This document shows positions 1 to 9,139 of a DNA stretch of 64,000 bases, in pieces. A model generated the notes under the pieces. That model was not told where the DNA came from. It did not search any database and was given only the letters and a program-made list of their open reading frames with translations. The DNA is taken from contig OZ253454.1 of NCBI GenBank assembly GCA_965261475.1, forward strand, positions 1,178,001-1,242,000. The letters run 5' to 3'. Position 1 is the stretch's first letter. The number at the start of each line of letters is the position of its first letter. Both the position numbers and the translations under genes were made by a program. The stretch comes from G965261475 sp965261475 [NCBI: bacterium] (GTDB lineage Bacteria > SAR324 > XYD2-FULL-50-16).

Positions 1-1
1 T

Positions 2-343
2 GGAATAATTATCAGAATCTTAAAAATAACTATAGGCAGAGTGCGCCCTACTTATTTTTTAGAAGCAAAAATACAAAAATTTGACACTCTCAACATAGCA
101 TACCCTTTTTCTAGCTTTCCTTCAGGGCACACTCAAACAGTTACTACTTTAATGCTGTGTCTAATTTTATTCTATCCTAAATACAAATGGTTTTTTTATA
201 CTTTGATTTTCTTGGGTGCTACTAGTCGCATAATTTTACTCGCACACTACTTCAGCGATGTTGTCATAGGATGTTATATTGGAGTAATTTGTGCTATGCT
301 AGCTCATAGATTCTATCAAACAAAAATATCAAATATAGCGTAG
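2..343 (+). CDS. PAP2-family phosphatase, C-terminal part (start lies before the window)
   Basis: The reading frame is open to the left edge, so the true start is outside the window. All three PAP2 signature motifs are visible: K-x6-RP (KITIGRVRP, codons from about position 23), PSGH inside SFPSGHT, and SR-x5-H-x3-D near SRIILLAHYFSDV. These are the catalytic and phosphate-binding residues of membrane lipid phosphatases. Hydrophobic stretches flank the motifs, consistent with a multi-pass inner-membrane protein. Substrates in this family include undecaprenyl pyrophosphate, phosphatidylglycerol phosphate and lipid A phosphates; the sequence does not tell which. An internal GTG at 41 could be taken for a start but would remove the K-x6-RP motif. 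It converges with the minus-strand gene ending at 637. Confidence 0.8.
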   Translation, partial: GIIIRILKITIGRVRPTYFLEAKIQKFDTLNIAYPFSSFPSGHTQTVTTLMLCLILFYPKYKWFFYTLIFLGATSRIILLAHYFSDVVIGCYIGVICAMLAHRFYQTKISNIA

Positions 344-636
344 AATTTATATTTTGATAAAAATAAAATTAGCAAGAAGATAAATATTTATCAACTCTCA
401 CAAGAGCTCAGTCTTGGATTTGACTCTATTATTTTTACTGCATAAAATTTACTATTTGCAATGTTTTTGTTGAGTTTAACCTTAATAACTTATAATTTCT
501 TGTGTAAATATTATACCCTATAAGCTGTTATAGTGCTTCGTGATACTCTAGCTAGATAACTCAATCTTGCAATAAAAATGCAAAACAAAATAAGAATTAC
601 AGTTTATCTTCTTCTTTGATAGATAATTAAAAGTTT
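344..636. other. Intergenic region between convergent genes, no feature seen
   Basis: About 290 bases of AT-rich sequence between two convergent genes. I found no tRNA-like fold, no convincing hairpin with a T run, and no ORF that looks coding. Confidence 0.5.
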
Positions 637-2019
637 TTAGAAGGTAATAATTTCTTCAATTTCTTTTTTTTTAATAGCTGCCTTGCTCCTTGTTCCAATT
701 ACTCCAAAAGATAGTATAGCAGGACCTACGACTTCTGCCAATACATAGACAATGCCGTTATGTTCTAGTACCTGTTCTTTTCCTTGTGGCTGTAATTCTA
801 AACCAACAAAGGCATGATTTGCAATAAGCACTAAAATACCTCTGGTATTGGAAAATAAATTCTTAGCTATAGCTAAAAAAGCTACTGATTTAGAATCACA
901 ATCTCCTTTATTTTGAGCAAACAAAATAGGAGGAGTAATAAACCCTGCAAAGTATTCCAAATCCCTTTGTTTTAAATCATCATAAGGAATGGCTTGTAAA
1001 AAATTTAGCAATTTATTAGCTAGCTGCCTTTGAGACAAAGAAGAATCATCTAAAGAAAATGCTACTTGATGCATAAGTGGTTGATATTTTTTGACAAGCC
1101 TTTCGTAGTCTGGATGAATACTATGTCCTTGATTGTTTTTTGTAATTTTAAGATAATATTTGTAATATTCTTCTTCTTGTTTATTGGTGAGAGCTTGAGC
1201 AATGTTTTTAATCAGGTCTTTTTGAGATCTTTTGATAATTGCTAAAAAATCTTTATTAGATTGTACTAGCTCCTGAAAATACACCTTTAATTTTTCTTGT
1301 TTTTGGTTAAAAAGAGCTTGAATATTAGTAATTGTCTTTTGCGTTTTTTCGATAGAATTGATTATTTTTTGACCTTGTTGTTTTGTCAATCCTGCAGGAA
1401 TTTCATAGTAAATTTTAAATCCATCTTCTGTTTGCTGGACTTCATAAATCACTTCGTTAATTAAAATCTTTTTAGTTTGTTGTATTTTTTGTTTTATGTC
1501 CTTGAGTAAATCAGCGTAAGCTTTTTTTGTATTAAACTCAAACGAACAAGATTGCATTTTTAAAATATGATGATAAGAAAATTTTACATCTTTTGTAAAC
1601 TCTAAATCATAGACAAGAATTTGCTCTGGGCACTGAAACGCTAACTCAAAATTTTGACCTAAATTACGTTTTGCTTGCCAGACAGTATGCTCAATATCTG
1701 TTACATGACGATAATATTCGTTTGCTGTAGCAGTTAATTGTTCTGCCGCTATTTTATAGGCTAAGCTAGGTAATTCTGTATGAATTTTTTGATGCAATAG
1801 CACTAGGCTAGGAATATCTTGCGCAGAGCGCCGAACAAGATCTCTGCTCAACTCAAAGACAAGCTCAATTTCACGATTAGCCGAATCACTAAATCTGTAA
1901 AAAAAATCTACCGAATTTACTGTTTCTTTTTTAATAAGTTTCAAATCTATAGCAAATAAATTAGAAAAAACAAAAATAGTTAAAATTATGAAAAAGAAAA
2001 AAATTATCTGCAACCGCAT
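637..2019 (-). CDS. Exported transglutaminase-like protein of unknown role
   Basis: A 460-residue protein with an N-terminal hydrophobic segment (about residues 5-24, IIFFFFIILTIFVFSNLFA) that looks like a signal peptide or membrane anchor. The middle (about 80-300) is charged, probably helical, with coiled-coil-like Q/K/E-rich stretches. The C-terminal part has the layout of a transglutaminase-like cysteine fold: a Cys in KGDCDSKS (about residue 373) and a His in ANHAFVGLEL about 30 residues on, with an acidic residue in YVLAEV as a possible third member. Such domains in bacteria act as proteases or occur in exported proteins of unclear function. The ATG overlaps the lipA stop by one base (TAATG), so it is translationally coupled behind lipA. 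Function is not established; the domain call is inference from motif spacing. Confidence 0.6.
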   Translation of the reverse strand: MRLQIIFFFFIILTIFVFSNLFAIDLKLIKKETVNSVDFFYRFSDSANREIELVFELSRDLVRRSAQDIPSLVLLHQKIHTELPSLAYKIAAEQLTATANEYYRHVTDIEHTVWQAKRNLGQNFELAFQCPEQILVYDLEFTKDVKFSYHHILKMQSCSFEFNTKKAYADLLKDIKQKIQQTKKILINEVIYEVQQTEDGFKIYYEIPAGLTKQQGQKIINSIEKTQKTITNIQALFNQKQEKLKVYFQELVQSNKDFLAIIKRSQKDLIKNIAQALTNKQEEEYYKYYLKITKNNQGHSIHPDYERLVKKYQPLMHQVAFSLDDSSLSQRQLANKLLNFLQAIPYDDLKQRDLEYFAGFITPPILFAQNKGDCDSKSVAFLAIAKNLFSNTRGILVLIANHAFVGLELQPQGKEQVLEHNGIVYVLAEVVGPAILSFGVIGTRSKAAIKKKEIEEIITF

Positions 2020-2903
2020 TATTGTCTTTCCCTAATAATACTTCGAAGGAAAAACTCAGCTGCTTTATAAGAGCTACGAACTAGAGGACCACTAGCTACA
2101 TAACGAAAACCCATCTTTAGTCCCTCATCACGATAAAAATCAAATACAGACGGCAAAACATACTCGTTAACTTCCAATTGATGCTTAGTTGGTCTGAGGT
2201 ATTGTCCTAGCGTAAAAAAATCAACTCCTACTCCTCTGAGATCATTCATTGTTTGTAAAACTTCTTTTTTTGATTCTCCAAAACCTAGCATAATAGAAGA
2301 TTTTGTATAGTGCATTAAGTTTTTATTTTTTATATATTCTAGCACTCTCAAAGATTGTCTGTAAGTAGCCCGTCTATCTCTTACGCGAGGTGTTAGTCTC
2401 TCTACGGTTTCTATATTGTGCGCCATCACCGCAGGCCTACTATCAATAATTTTATCTACTAAACCTAATTCTCCTCTAAAATCTGGCATCAAAATCTCTA
2501 CAAGCATATCAGGGTTAAACTCCTGCACTTTCTCAATACAATCCCTAATATGTTGTGCCCCTTGGTCGATTAAATCATCTCTATCTACAGTAGTAATTAC
2601 TACATAGTCTAAATTCATTTGCGCTAATGTTTCTGCTAACTTCAAAGGCTCCAGCGGATCTAGTGACTCGGGATATTTTTTTGTAATAACAGAGCAAAAC
2701 CGACAACCCCTAGTACAACTATCTCCCATCACCATAAAAGTGGCTGTACCAGATGACCAGCACTCACCAATATTAGGGCACCTAGCTTCCTCACAAACCG
2801 TAGCAAGATTTAAGCTTTTCCTTTTTTGTTTGATAAAATGATATTTTTCGCCAGAAGGAATAGCTACCTTGAGCCAGCTTGGTTTCCTTGCTAATGCTTT
2901 CAT
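2019..2903 (-). CDS. lipA: Lipoyl synthase
   Basis: A radical SAM enzyme that inserts two sulfur atoms into protein-bound octanoyl groups to make the lipoyl cofactor of 2-oxoacid dehydrogenases and GcvH. Both iron-sulfur signatures are present: the auxiliary cluster motif CEEARCPNIGEC (C-x4-C-x5-C) and the radical SAM motif CTRGCRFC (C-x3-C-x2-C). The C-terminal RSSYKAAEF matches the conserved Ser that ligates the auxiliary cluster. Length of 294 residues is typical. The ATG directly follows the TAA of the upstream FabMG-family gene (TAAATG), and the stop overlaps the next gene, giving a three-gene operon. Confidence 0.96.
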   Translation of the reverse strand: MKALARKPSWLKVAIPSGEKYHFIKQKRKSLNLATVCEEARCPNIGECWSSGTATFMVMGDSCTRGCRFCSVITKKYPESLDPLEPLKLAETLAQMNLDYVVITTVDRDDLIDQGAQHIRDCIEKVQEFNPDMLVEILMPDFRGELGLVDKIIDSRPAVMAHNIETVERLTPRVRDRRATYRQSLRVLEYIKNKNLMHYTKSSIMLGFGESKKEVLQTMNDLRGVGVDFFTLGQYLRPTKHQLEVNEYVLPSVFDFYRDEGLKMGFRYVASGPLVRSSYKAAEFFLRSIIRERQ

Positions 2904-4217
2904 TTATGCTGGGTAGAGTTGGGACAGTTTTTTAACTACAATATCGTGACCAAGCCAAATAACTGCTTGTTGATAATTAGAAGCATAATCAAAAATCAAA
3001 TGTCCTGTAGCCTGGATTGTTAGCCTACTTAAATGATCTGAAATTAAATCCTTATTGTTTTTATGTTGCAAGTTAATTTGTTCTGAAGTTCCTATTAGTA
3101 AATTGCTAATTTCTTTATTATTTTCTGTAGGCCAATCCTCAAAAATAAAAGATTTTTTAGCAATTTCACAAGACATTTTGACTTCTAAATCATAAAGTAT
3201 CTCATCTAATTCTACGCCATCTTTAAGTAAATTTTGATAAAATTTGATTTTACTAGTTGTCCAAGACGACGGATGAAATTTCTTGAGGGCAGTAATTAAA
3301 ACAAGCAAAGGTAATTCTACGCCAGCAAAAACACCACTAGAATCTGTACGTATCTCTGGGCAGTTATAAACTACTGTATTAATGTTTTGAGCAGCAAACT
3401 CTCTAGCATAGTTTTCTAACCTTTTTTTTGCATGTCCTTGTTGATAAGGAATATATGTTTGCCATTGAAACTTATTATCTAACAAAATTTCTGTTCCATG
3501 ATAACCGTAAGCACTATAAAAAACATATTTACCTTGTGCTTCGTTGCGCTCTCTAATTTTTTGAGAAGATATAACTAAAGAATGAAATGTATCAGCAGTG
3601 ACGCTATAAAAACTCTCACAACAAAGTTGACCTAGATCGCTCTTCCAAAACTCTCCAGAAGATTCATGCCTTACTCCTTTGCCTTTAAACACCCTATTAG
3701 CAATCAAAAAAAGTAATTTAGAGCGAATAAACCCTCCTGCCATAGTATGTGCAAAAAATATATTTTTTTGTGATGGAATCTTTTCATAGAGCATCTCCAT
3801 TGTTTTTTGAAGCATTTTTGCAAACTTTGCTTCTGCTTGTTTTTTGCAAGCAAGAATATGTTGCCGATCAAGCTTGGCATTTTTCCAATCTTTTTTGTCT
3901 ATAGTATTAACTACATCTACAAGCGAACTACCATCTACTTGCTCTAAATCAAACCCTGCTTCTAAAGGAATATTGATAATTTTACCTCCCAGATTTGCTT
4001 CGCTTGCTTGCAACTCCTGTGAAGTTAGCTCTCTCAAATTCCTTGCAGCATCTCTTCTGCCTACAGTGATTCCGATAATTTGCATCTGATGAGCTCTAGC
4101 TTGTTGGATCAATCCATTAGCATATCCCTTACCAAAAAGCTCTCCAAAAAGCACAAAAACATCTCCCTTGCCAAAAATTTTATTCTGAGGAATCTTTCTT
4201 AACCCTACTAATTTCAT
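2904..4217 (-). CDS. Enoyl-ACP reductase FabMG-family protein
   Basis: A 437-residue protein whose N-terminal part (KGDVFVLFGELFGKGYANG, then a TVGRRD segment) and later stretches (FAHTMAGG, YGYHGTEIL, YNCPEIRTDSSGVF) match what I recall of the conserved family annotated as enoyl ACP reductase FabMG family in several diderm phyla. The family is linked to fatty-acid synthesis by annotation, but I know of little direct biochemistry. The start is probably a nucleotide-binding fold. The gene leads an operon with lipA, which would fit a shared theme of fatty-acyl chemistry because lipoate is derived from octanoyl-ACP. The start is separated by 104 bases from the divergent gene at 4322, where promoters for both probably lie. 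Family assignment is from memory of the motifs, not a search. Confidence 0.65.
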   Translation of the reverse strand: MKLVGLRKIPQNKIFGKGDVFVLFGELFGKGYANGLIQQARAHQMQIIGITVGRRDAARNLRELTSQELQASEANLGGKIINIPLEAGFDLEQVDGSSLVDVVNTIDKKDWKNAKLDRQHILACKKQAEAKFAKMLQKTMEMLYEKIPSQKNIFFAHTMAGGFIRSKLLFLIANRVFKGKGVRHESSGEFWKSDLGQLCCESFYSVTADTFHSLVISSQKIRERNEAQGKYVFYSAYGYHGTEILLDNKFQWQTYIPYQQGHAKKRLENYAREFAAQNINTVVYNCPEIRTDSSGVFAGVELPLLVLITALKKFHPSSWTTSKIKFYQNLLKDGVELDEILYDLEVKMSCEIAKKSFIFEDWPTENNKEISNLLIGTSEQINLQHKNNKDLISDHLSRLTIQATGHLIFDYASNYQQAVIWLGHDIVVKKLSQLYPA

Positions 4218-4321
4218 TGAAATTGTATGCTCTATAGTTTAGACTTATTTCTATAAAATATTAGTTTATTTTTTATATAAAAACAATATTTTATAAACAC
4301 TTTTATTCTTAAATTTTTAAA

Positions 4322-5191
4322 ATGAAAAAAATTTTTTCTTTTATTCATATTTCTGATTTACATTATTCTTGTCCAAAATTGCAAAAAAAAGATTTACTGA
4401 ATAAAAGATTACTAGGCTATTGGAATGAAACCATCAAAAAAAAATATCTTATCAATGCTAGAAGAAAAGATTTTTTTCAAAATTTGGCTACCTACATTGA
4501 ACAACAAGGTTGTGATCTATTGGTAATTACAGGAGATTTGAGTAACCTTGCTTTTGATGAAGAATTCCAGCAAGCAAAAAAAGAAATCAAATACTATTTT
4601 TTTAAACAAAAAACCATCATTATTGCTGGCAATCATGATCGCTATCTAAAAAAAATTACAGACGAAGAAAGATTTGAAAAATATTTTAGTGAAAACAGTC
4701 CCTTTTCTTGGAGCAAAAGAGAAAAAAAATCTATTCATACTATAGAGATAGCTAACAAGTTCCAACTTGTATTTTTTGATATGGCCGTTCCCAATATTCT
4801 TTCTGCAAGAGGTAAATTAAGTAAAAATTTTTTTGACGAATATCATCAAAAAATTAAAAGCGACTCCTCGTACCAAAAAATAGGTTTTGGACACTATCCG
4901 CTAGGATTAGCAGATAGCAAAAAAGAAGCTTACTTTAGAAGATTAAGTAAAACAAAAAAACTAGAAAAACTGCTAATGAAAGATAAATTTGTTGCTTATT
5001 TTCATGGACATATACACGAAAACTGGATTAGAAATTTTACTCTAGCCAATCATACCATGAGTTGCGTAAACTCGGGAGGATCTGTTTTAGATAGGAAAAT
5101 GAAATTTCCTTCTTGTCATCAAATGGAGATCTTCTCCAACGGAACTTGGAAAATCAATCCGATTCTTCATAATTCATCAGGAATTTGCTAA
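4322..5191 (+). CDS. Calcineurin-like metallophosphoesterase
   Basis: A 289-residue protein with the five metal-binding blocks of the calcineurin-like fold: D-x-H in HISDLHYS (about residue 11), GD in VITGDLSN, GNHD in IIAGNHDRY, a His in GFGHYPLG, and GHxH in YFHGHIHENW. No signal peptide or membrane segment is evident, so it is probably cytosolic. Members hydrolyse phosphomonoesters, phosphodiesters or nucleotides; nothing in the sequence or neighbours names the substrate. It stands alone, divergent from the FabMG-lipA operon and convergent with prpC. Confidence 0.85.
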   Translation: MKKIFSFIHISDLHYSCPKLQKKDLLNKRLLGYWNETIKKKYLINARRKDFFQNLATYIEQQGCDLLVITGDLSNLAFDEEFQQAKKEIKYYFFKQKTIIIAGNHDRYLKKITDEERFEKYFSENSPFSWSKREKKSIHTIEIANKFQLVFFDMAVPNILSARGKLSKNFFDEYHQKIKSDSSYQKIGFGHYPLGLADSKKEAYFRRLSKTKKLEKLLMKDKFVAYFHGHIHENWIRNFTLANHTMSCVNSGGSVLDRKMKFPSCHQMEIFSNGTWKINPILHNSSGIC

Positions 5192-5256
5192 ATTGAGCTA
5201 CCTACAGTAATTTTATCCAAACTAGAATAAAAGGGTTTTCGAAAGGTAGTAAAATT

Positions 5257-6360
5257 TTATCTATTTGCGATCAAAGGCACTGGTCTCACTTCTTCACCTA
5301 TGTAAACGCTAGATGGGCGAATTAGTTTATTGTTTGCTTGTTGCTCAAAAATATGTGCAGACCAACCACTCAAACGGGACATCACAAAAATCGGAGTAAA
5401 AATATCTATCTCAAACCCCATTAAATAATAAGTAGGACCTGTAGGAAAATCTAAATTAGGGTATATATTTTTTTTTTCTACCATAACTTTTTCTAAAATT
5501 TCATACATTTGTCGCCATTTTTCTCCACCTTTTAGAGACACAATATCAAAAAACACATCTTTCATAATAGGCACCCTGCTATCTCCCTTGCGATAAACCC
5601 TGTGTCCAAAACCCATTACCTTTTGCTTTATTGCTAGTGCATTCAGTATCCATTGCTCTGCGTTTTTTGCCTCTTTAATTTTTATAAAATTATGCATTAC
5701 TGCCTCGTTTGCACCGCCATGTAGCTCTCCTTTTAGCGCTCCTATAGCGCCTGTAATAGCAGAATAAATATCAGAATTAGTGCTAGTGATGACGCGAGCA
5801 GCAAAAGTAGAAGCATTAAAAGAGTGTTCTGCATAGAGTATTAGAGAAACATTCAATGCCTTAATAATCTCAGGCTCAGGCACTGCTCCTAAGCACATAG
5901 CAAAAAAATTTTCTATAAAACTCAAAGATTCGTCTGGTAAAATTACGGGTAATGCTTTCCTAAGACGATGAAAAATACTAATCACAACGGGAGTCATAGC
6001 AATTAGCTCTACAGCTTTTTCGTAATCATTCTCACTTAACTCGCCTTGGATACCTATATAGCTAACAGCCGAGCGCACTACATCCATAGGGTGCGCAGTA
6101 GGGGGGATAGATTTTAATAAATCTAGTAGTCTAGAGTTAATATTTCTTTTTGCTTTCTCTAGCTTACATAAATCTGATAACTCTTGTTTATTGGGAAGTT
6201 TACCCTGTAATAAAAGATAAACAACCTCCTCAAAACTACATTTTTGTGCTAAATCCTGTACGAGATAACCCCTGTAAGTTAAACTATTGATTGCTGGCAT
6301 TACTTTGGATATAGCCGTTTTATCTACTAAAACTCCCGCTAAACCGTATTGTATGTTCAT
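5257..6360 (-). CDS. prpC: 2-methylcitrate synthase / citrate synthase
   Basis: A 367-residue citrate synthase-family enzyme. The catalytic set is visible: His in ELHGGANEAV, His in GFGHRVYRKGDSR, and Asp in PNLDFPTG. The C-terminal part (SGWSAHIFEQ, RPSSVYIGEE) resembles methylcitrate synthases, and the short length fits that subfamily better than hexameric TCA citrate synthases of about 430 residues. It condenses propionyl-CoA (and often acetyl-CoA) with oxaloacetate. Only 3 bases separate it from prpB upstream, which supports the methylcitrate role. No prpD or acnD gene is next to it. It could also act as the main citrate synthase. Confidence 0.88.
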   Translation of the reverse strand: MNIQYGLAGVLVDKTAISKVMPAINSLTYRGYLVQDLAQKCSFEEVVYLLLQGKLPNKQELSDLCKLEKAKRNINSRLLDLLKSIPPTAHPMDVVRSAVSYIGIQGELSENDYEKAVELIAMTPVVISIFHRLRKALPVILPDESLSFIENFFAMCLGAVPEPEIIKALNVSLILYAEHSFNASTFAARVITSTNSDIYSAITGAIGALKGELHGGANEAVMHNFIKIKEAKNAEQWILNALAIKQKVMGFGHRVYRKGDSRVPIMKDVFFDIVSLKGGEKWRQMYEILEKVMVEKKNIYPNLDFPTGPTYYLMGFEIDIFTPIFVMSRLSGWSAHIFEQQANNKLIRPSSVYIGEEVRPVPLIANR

Positions 6361-6363
6361 ATA

Positions 6364-7257
6364 TTAAATAGTAAAATTAAAAATATTCTGATCAAATTGA
6401 TTGTATCTTTTGTAACCAAGAGTCTCGTAGAGCTCTTTTCTAGTTTGCATTTTTGCAAGCAGCTCTCTTTGATGTCCCTTGGTTTTTAATTCTTTTAAGC
6501 CTCCAACGCTAGCGGCAATTGCTAGTCTCCACAAGGTAACCGGATAAATTACCATCTTAACTCCTGTGAGAGCTAGTTGTTTGACATCCAATAATTCTGA
6601 TTTACCAAACTCCGTCATATTAGCGAGTATAGGAATAGCAGTTGCCTTGCAAACCTCCATAAATTCTTGCTGGCTTGGCATAGCTTCAGGAAAAATCATT
6701 TCTGCTCCTGCTGCTACATAAGCTGCTATTCTTTGCAATACTCCTTGCATTCCCTCAACTGCTCTAGCGTCAGTACGAACAATAATCAAAAAATTTTTAT
6801 CCTTTCTAGCCTGTAGCGCAGTTTTAATTTTCTTTACCATTTGCTCTATAGAACAAATACTTTTATGGTTTAAATGTCCGCACCTTTTAGGATGAATTTG
6901 GTCTTCTAAATGCAATCCTGCTATACCAGCATCTTCAAAAAATTCTACCGCACGAGCAACATTCATAGGCTCTCCAAAACCAGTATCAGCATCAATAATG
7001 CAAGGTAAATTAGTTACTCTAGCTATCTGTCTACCCCTGGAGGCTACCTCACTGAGAGTAGTCAAACCAATATCTGGCAATCCTAAATCTGCAGAAATTA
7101 CCGCACCAGAAATATAAACAGCAGAAAACCCTGCTTTTTCTATTTCCATAGCTACCATAGGAGAAAAAGCACCAGGAGCTTGTAGTAGTTTTCCACTTTG
7201 CAAGCATTTTCTTAAATCTACTCTTTTTTCATCTGGAGTTTTGATTTGCAATAACAT
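6364..7257 (-). CDS. prpB: Methylisocitrate lyase
   Basis: A 297-residue member of the isocitrate lyase/PEP mutase superfamily that splits 2-methylisocitrate into pyruvate and succinate. The active-site loop KRCGH is present in HPKRCGHLNHK, and the metal-binding DADTGFGEP block lies near residue 90. Length matches PrpB (about 295) and is much shorter than isocitrate lyase. It is followed after 3 bases by prpC. The ATG at 7257 is preceded by AT-rich sequence without a visible ribosome binding site. With prpC it gives the outer steps of the methylcitrate cycle; the dehydratase step must be encoded elsewhere. Confidence 0.92.
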   Translation of the reverse strand: MLLQIKTPDEKRVDLRKCLQSGKLLQAPGAFSPMVAMEIEKAGFSAVYISGAVISADLGLPDIGLTTLSEVASRGRQIARVTNLPCIIDADTGFGEPMNVARAVEFFEDAGIAGLHLEDQIHPKRCGHLNHKSICSIEQMVKKIKTALQARKDKNFLIIVRTDARAVEGMQGVLQRIAAYVAAGAEMIFPEAMPSQQEFMEVCKATAIPILANMTEFGKSELLDVKQLALTGVKMVIYPVTLWRLAIAASVGGLKELKTKGHQRELLAKMQTRKELYETLGYKRYNQFDQNIFNFTI

Positions 7258-7316
7258 AAAATTTCATTGTGTGTCTATTATAAAGTTTTCAAATATTTGC
7301 TTTTCCTATTGTATTC

Positions 7317-9092
7317 TTAGCTTAAAGCAATCAAATTATTACCTGTTTGCACACTCTGCCCTACAACAACAAATATTTCTGTTACTCTGCCTTTTTTAGG
7401 TGCCTTGATAGGAGTTTCCATTTTCATAGCTTCTAGTACCAAAAGCAACGTGCCCTCATCTACTTCTTGTCCTAGGGATACTAAAACTTGTAATACGCTA
7501 CCCGGAGCAAAAGAGGTAATGATTTCACTATCACTGCTAGAGCTAGTAACATCTGCATTGCTCTTTGCTGCGACAGAAGATTGAATCTCTGTTTTACCCT
7601 TAGCAACCTCTACAGAATAAACCATACCGTCTACTTTTACCCTGTATGTTTGTGGAGTAGCAGATGCATTAGGACTTTGTATATTGACTGTCTTTTTAAG
7701 CTCTGTATTTTTACGAACCCCTAGCGTTGCGTTCCCCAGTAAAAATTGTAAACCTTTTTCTTCACAGCTAGCAATAATAAAAATATTTTCATCGCTAACT
7801 TCTAAATTATTATCTATTAAAATCTTTTTTGCTTTAGGAATAGCATTTTCTAGTATTGATAATGGGTTGCCTACAAAAGGAGGTTTATCTAGCTGTTGCG
7901 ACGCAATTTTTACAATTTTTGGGTCAGGCGCTGAAGGTGTTTTGCCAAAATACCCTAGTATCATATTACCATAACCATCGGTAATTTTTTCCCACTTACC
8001 TTGTGTTACATTAGCGTATGCTTGTTGAAAATAAAATTGTGATACAGGAGTTACAGAGCTTCCGTAACCACCTTTTTGAATTACATGTGCCATCTCCTGA
8101 ATTACTTCGTTGTAAAGATGCAAAGTATTAGTGTCTCTCATCATCATAGTATTGGCAGTCAAGGCGCCTCCTGGCATAGGAGATAAGGGAATCATATAAG
8201 AAGTTTTTGTTGCCTCTGGAGGTAAAAAATAATCTTTCATGCAATCTTCAAAGACTTCTACTGCTTTTCTAATCTTATCTATATCAAGATCTAAACTATA
8301 ATTTGTGCCTTTGAGGTTATGCCACATGCAAATTATATCCGCTTGACAAGTTCCTCCACTACAAGGGCTTTGAGATAAATCTATACCATCTGCACCTCCT
8401 TCAAGAGCGGCTAAATTCTGCGCAATAGCACTAGCAGCCGTATCGTGTGTGTGAAACCATAAGATAGTATTAGCAGGTACAATTTTCCTAGACTGTTTCA
8501 ATGTTTCATAAACTTTCTTTTGATTAGCGGTACCACTAGCGTCTTTAAAACAAATAGAATCAAATGGAATATCAGATTTAACGATTTCCTTGATTTTAGC
8601 AACATAGTATTGCGTAGAATGAGCATAGCCCTGACAACCTGGTGGAAGATCCATCATAGTAACTACAATTTGGTGGTGCAATCCGTGTTTTTTAATTACT
8701 TCTCCAGAAAAACGTAAGTTTTCTATGTCGTTGAGAGCATCAAAATTTCTAATAGTTTGAATTCCATGCTTTCGAAACATCTTAGCATGCAACTCTATAA
8801 TATCTTTAGGTTGCTGTACTAGAGCTACTACATTGATACCCCGAGATAGTGTTTGTAAATTAGCATCCTTGCCTGCTTTTTTACGAAACTGATCCATCAT
8901 ATCAAAAGCAGATTCCTGACAATAAAAAAACAAACTTTGAAACCTAGCTCCTCCTCCCGCTTCAAAATGCCGAATTCCAGCCTCTACACTAGCTTCTAGT
9001 GCAGGTAAAAAATCTTCTGTCAAAACCCTCGCTCCGTAACAAGATTGAAACCCATCACGAAAAGAAGTATCCATAAAGCTAATATTTTTCAT
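7317..9092 (-). CDS. pycB: Biotin-dependent carboxyltransferase (pyruvate carboxylase subunit B / oxaloacetate decarboxylase alpha type)
   Basis: A 591-residue two-module enzyme. The N-terminal carboxyltransferase domain (about 1-280) has DTSFRDGFQS, the Lys of CFKDASGTA and the metal-binding HTHDTAAS. The conserved middle domain runs to about 480. A Ser/Ala-rich linker leads to a C-terminal biotinyl domain with the biotinylation motif EAMKMETP (about residue 558). It moves a carboxyl group between biotin and pyruvate/oxaloacetate. The biotin carboxylase half would be a separate protein; accC at 33.9 kb is one candidate partner. Located 59 bases upstream of prpB, it could supply oxaloacetate to PrpC. 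No membrane subunits of a sodium-pumping decarboxylase are nearby, which favours the pyruvate carboxylase reading. Confidence 0.82.
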   Translation of the reverse strand: MKNISFMDTSFRDGFQSCYGARVLTEDFLPALEASVEAGIRHFEAGGGARFQSLFFYCQESAFDMMDQFRKKAGKDANLQTLSRGINVVALVQQPKDIIELHAKMFRKHGIQTIRNFDALNDIENLRFSGEVIKKHGLHHQIVVTMMDLPPGCQGYAHSTQYYVAKIKEIVKSDIPFDSICFKDASGTANQKKVYETLKQSRKIVPANTILWFHTHDTAASAIAQNLAALEGGADGIDLSQSPCSGGTCQADIICMWHNLKGTNYSLDLDIDKIRKAVEVFEDCMKDYFLPPEATKTSYMIPLSPMPGGALTANTMMMRDTNTLHLYNEVIQEMAHVIQKGGYGSSVTPVSQFYFQQAYANVTQGKWEKITDGYGNMILGYFGKTPSAPDPKIVKIASQQLDKPPFVGNPLSILENAIPKAKKILIDNNLEVSDENIFIIASCEEKGLQFLLGNATLGVRKNTELKKTVNIQSPNASATPQTYRVKVDGMVYSVEVAKGKTEIQSSVAAKSNADVTSSSSDSEIITSFAPGSVLQVLVSLGQEVDEGTLLLVLEAMKMETPIKAPKKGRVTEIFVVVGQSVQTGNNLIALS

Positions 9093-9139
9093 CTTATTTT
9101 AAATTTCAATTATAAAATTATTACACTCCTTAAATAACT

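Noticed and set aside
41-343. Complete 100-residue PAP2 protein starting at GTG 41
   Set aside because: The frame continues to the window edge and the K-x6-RP catalytic motif spans position 41, so the gene is cut by the window instead.
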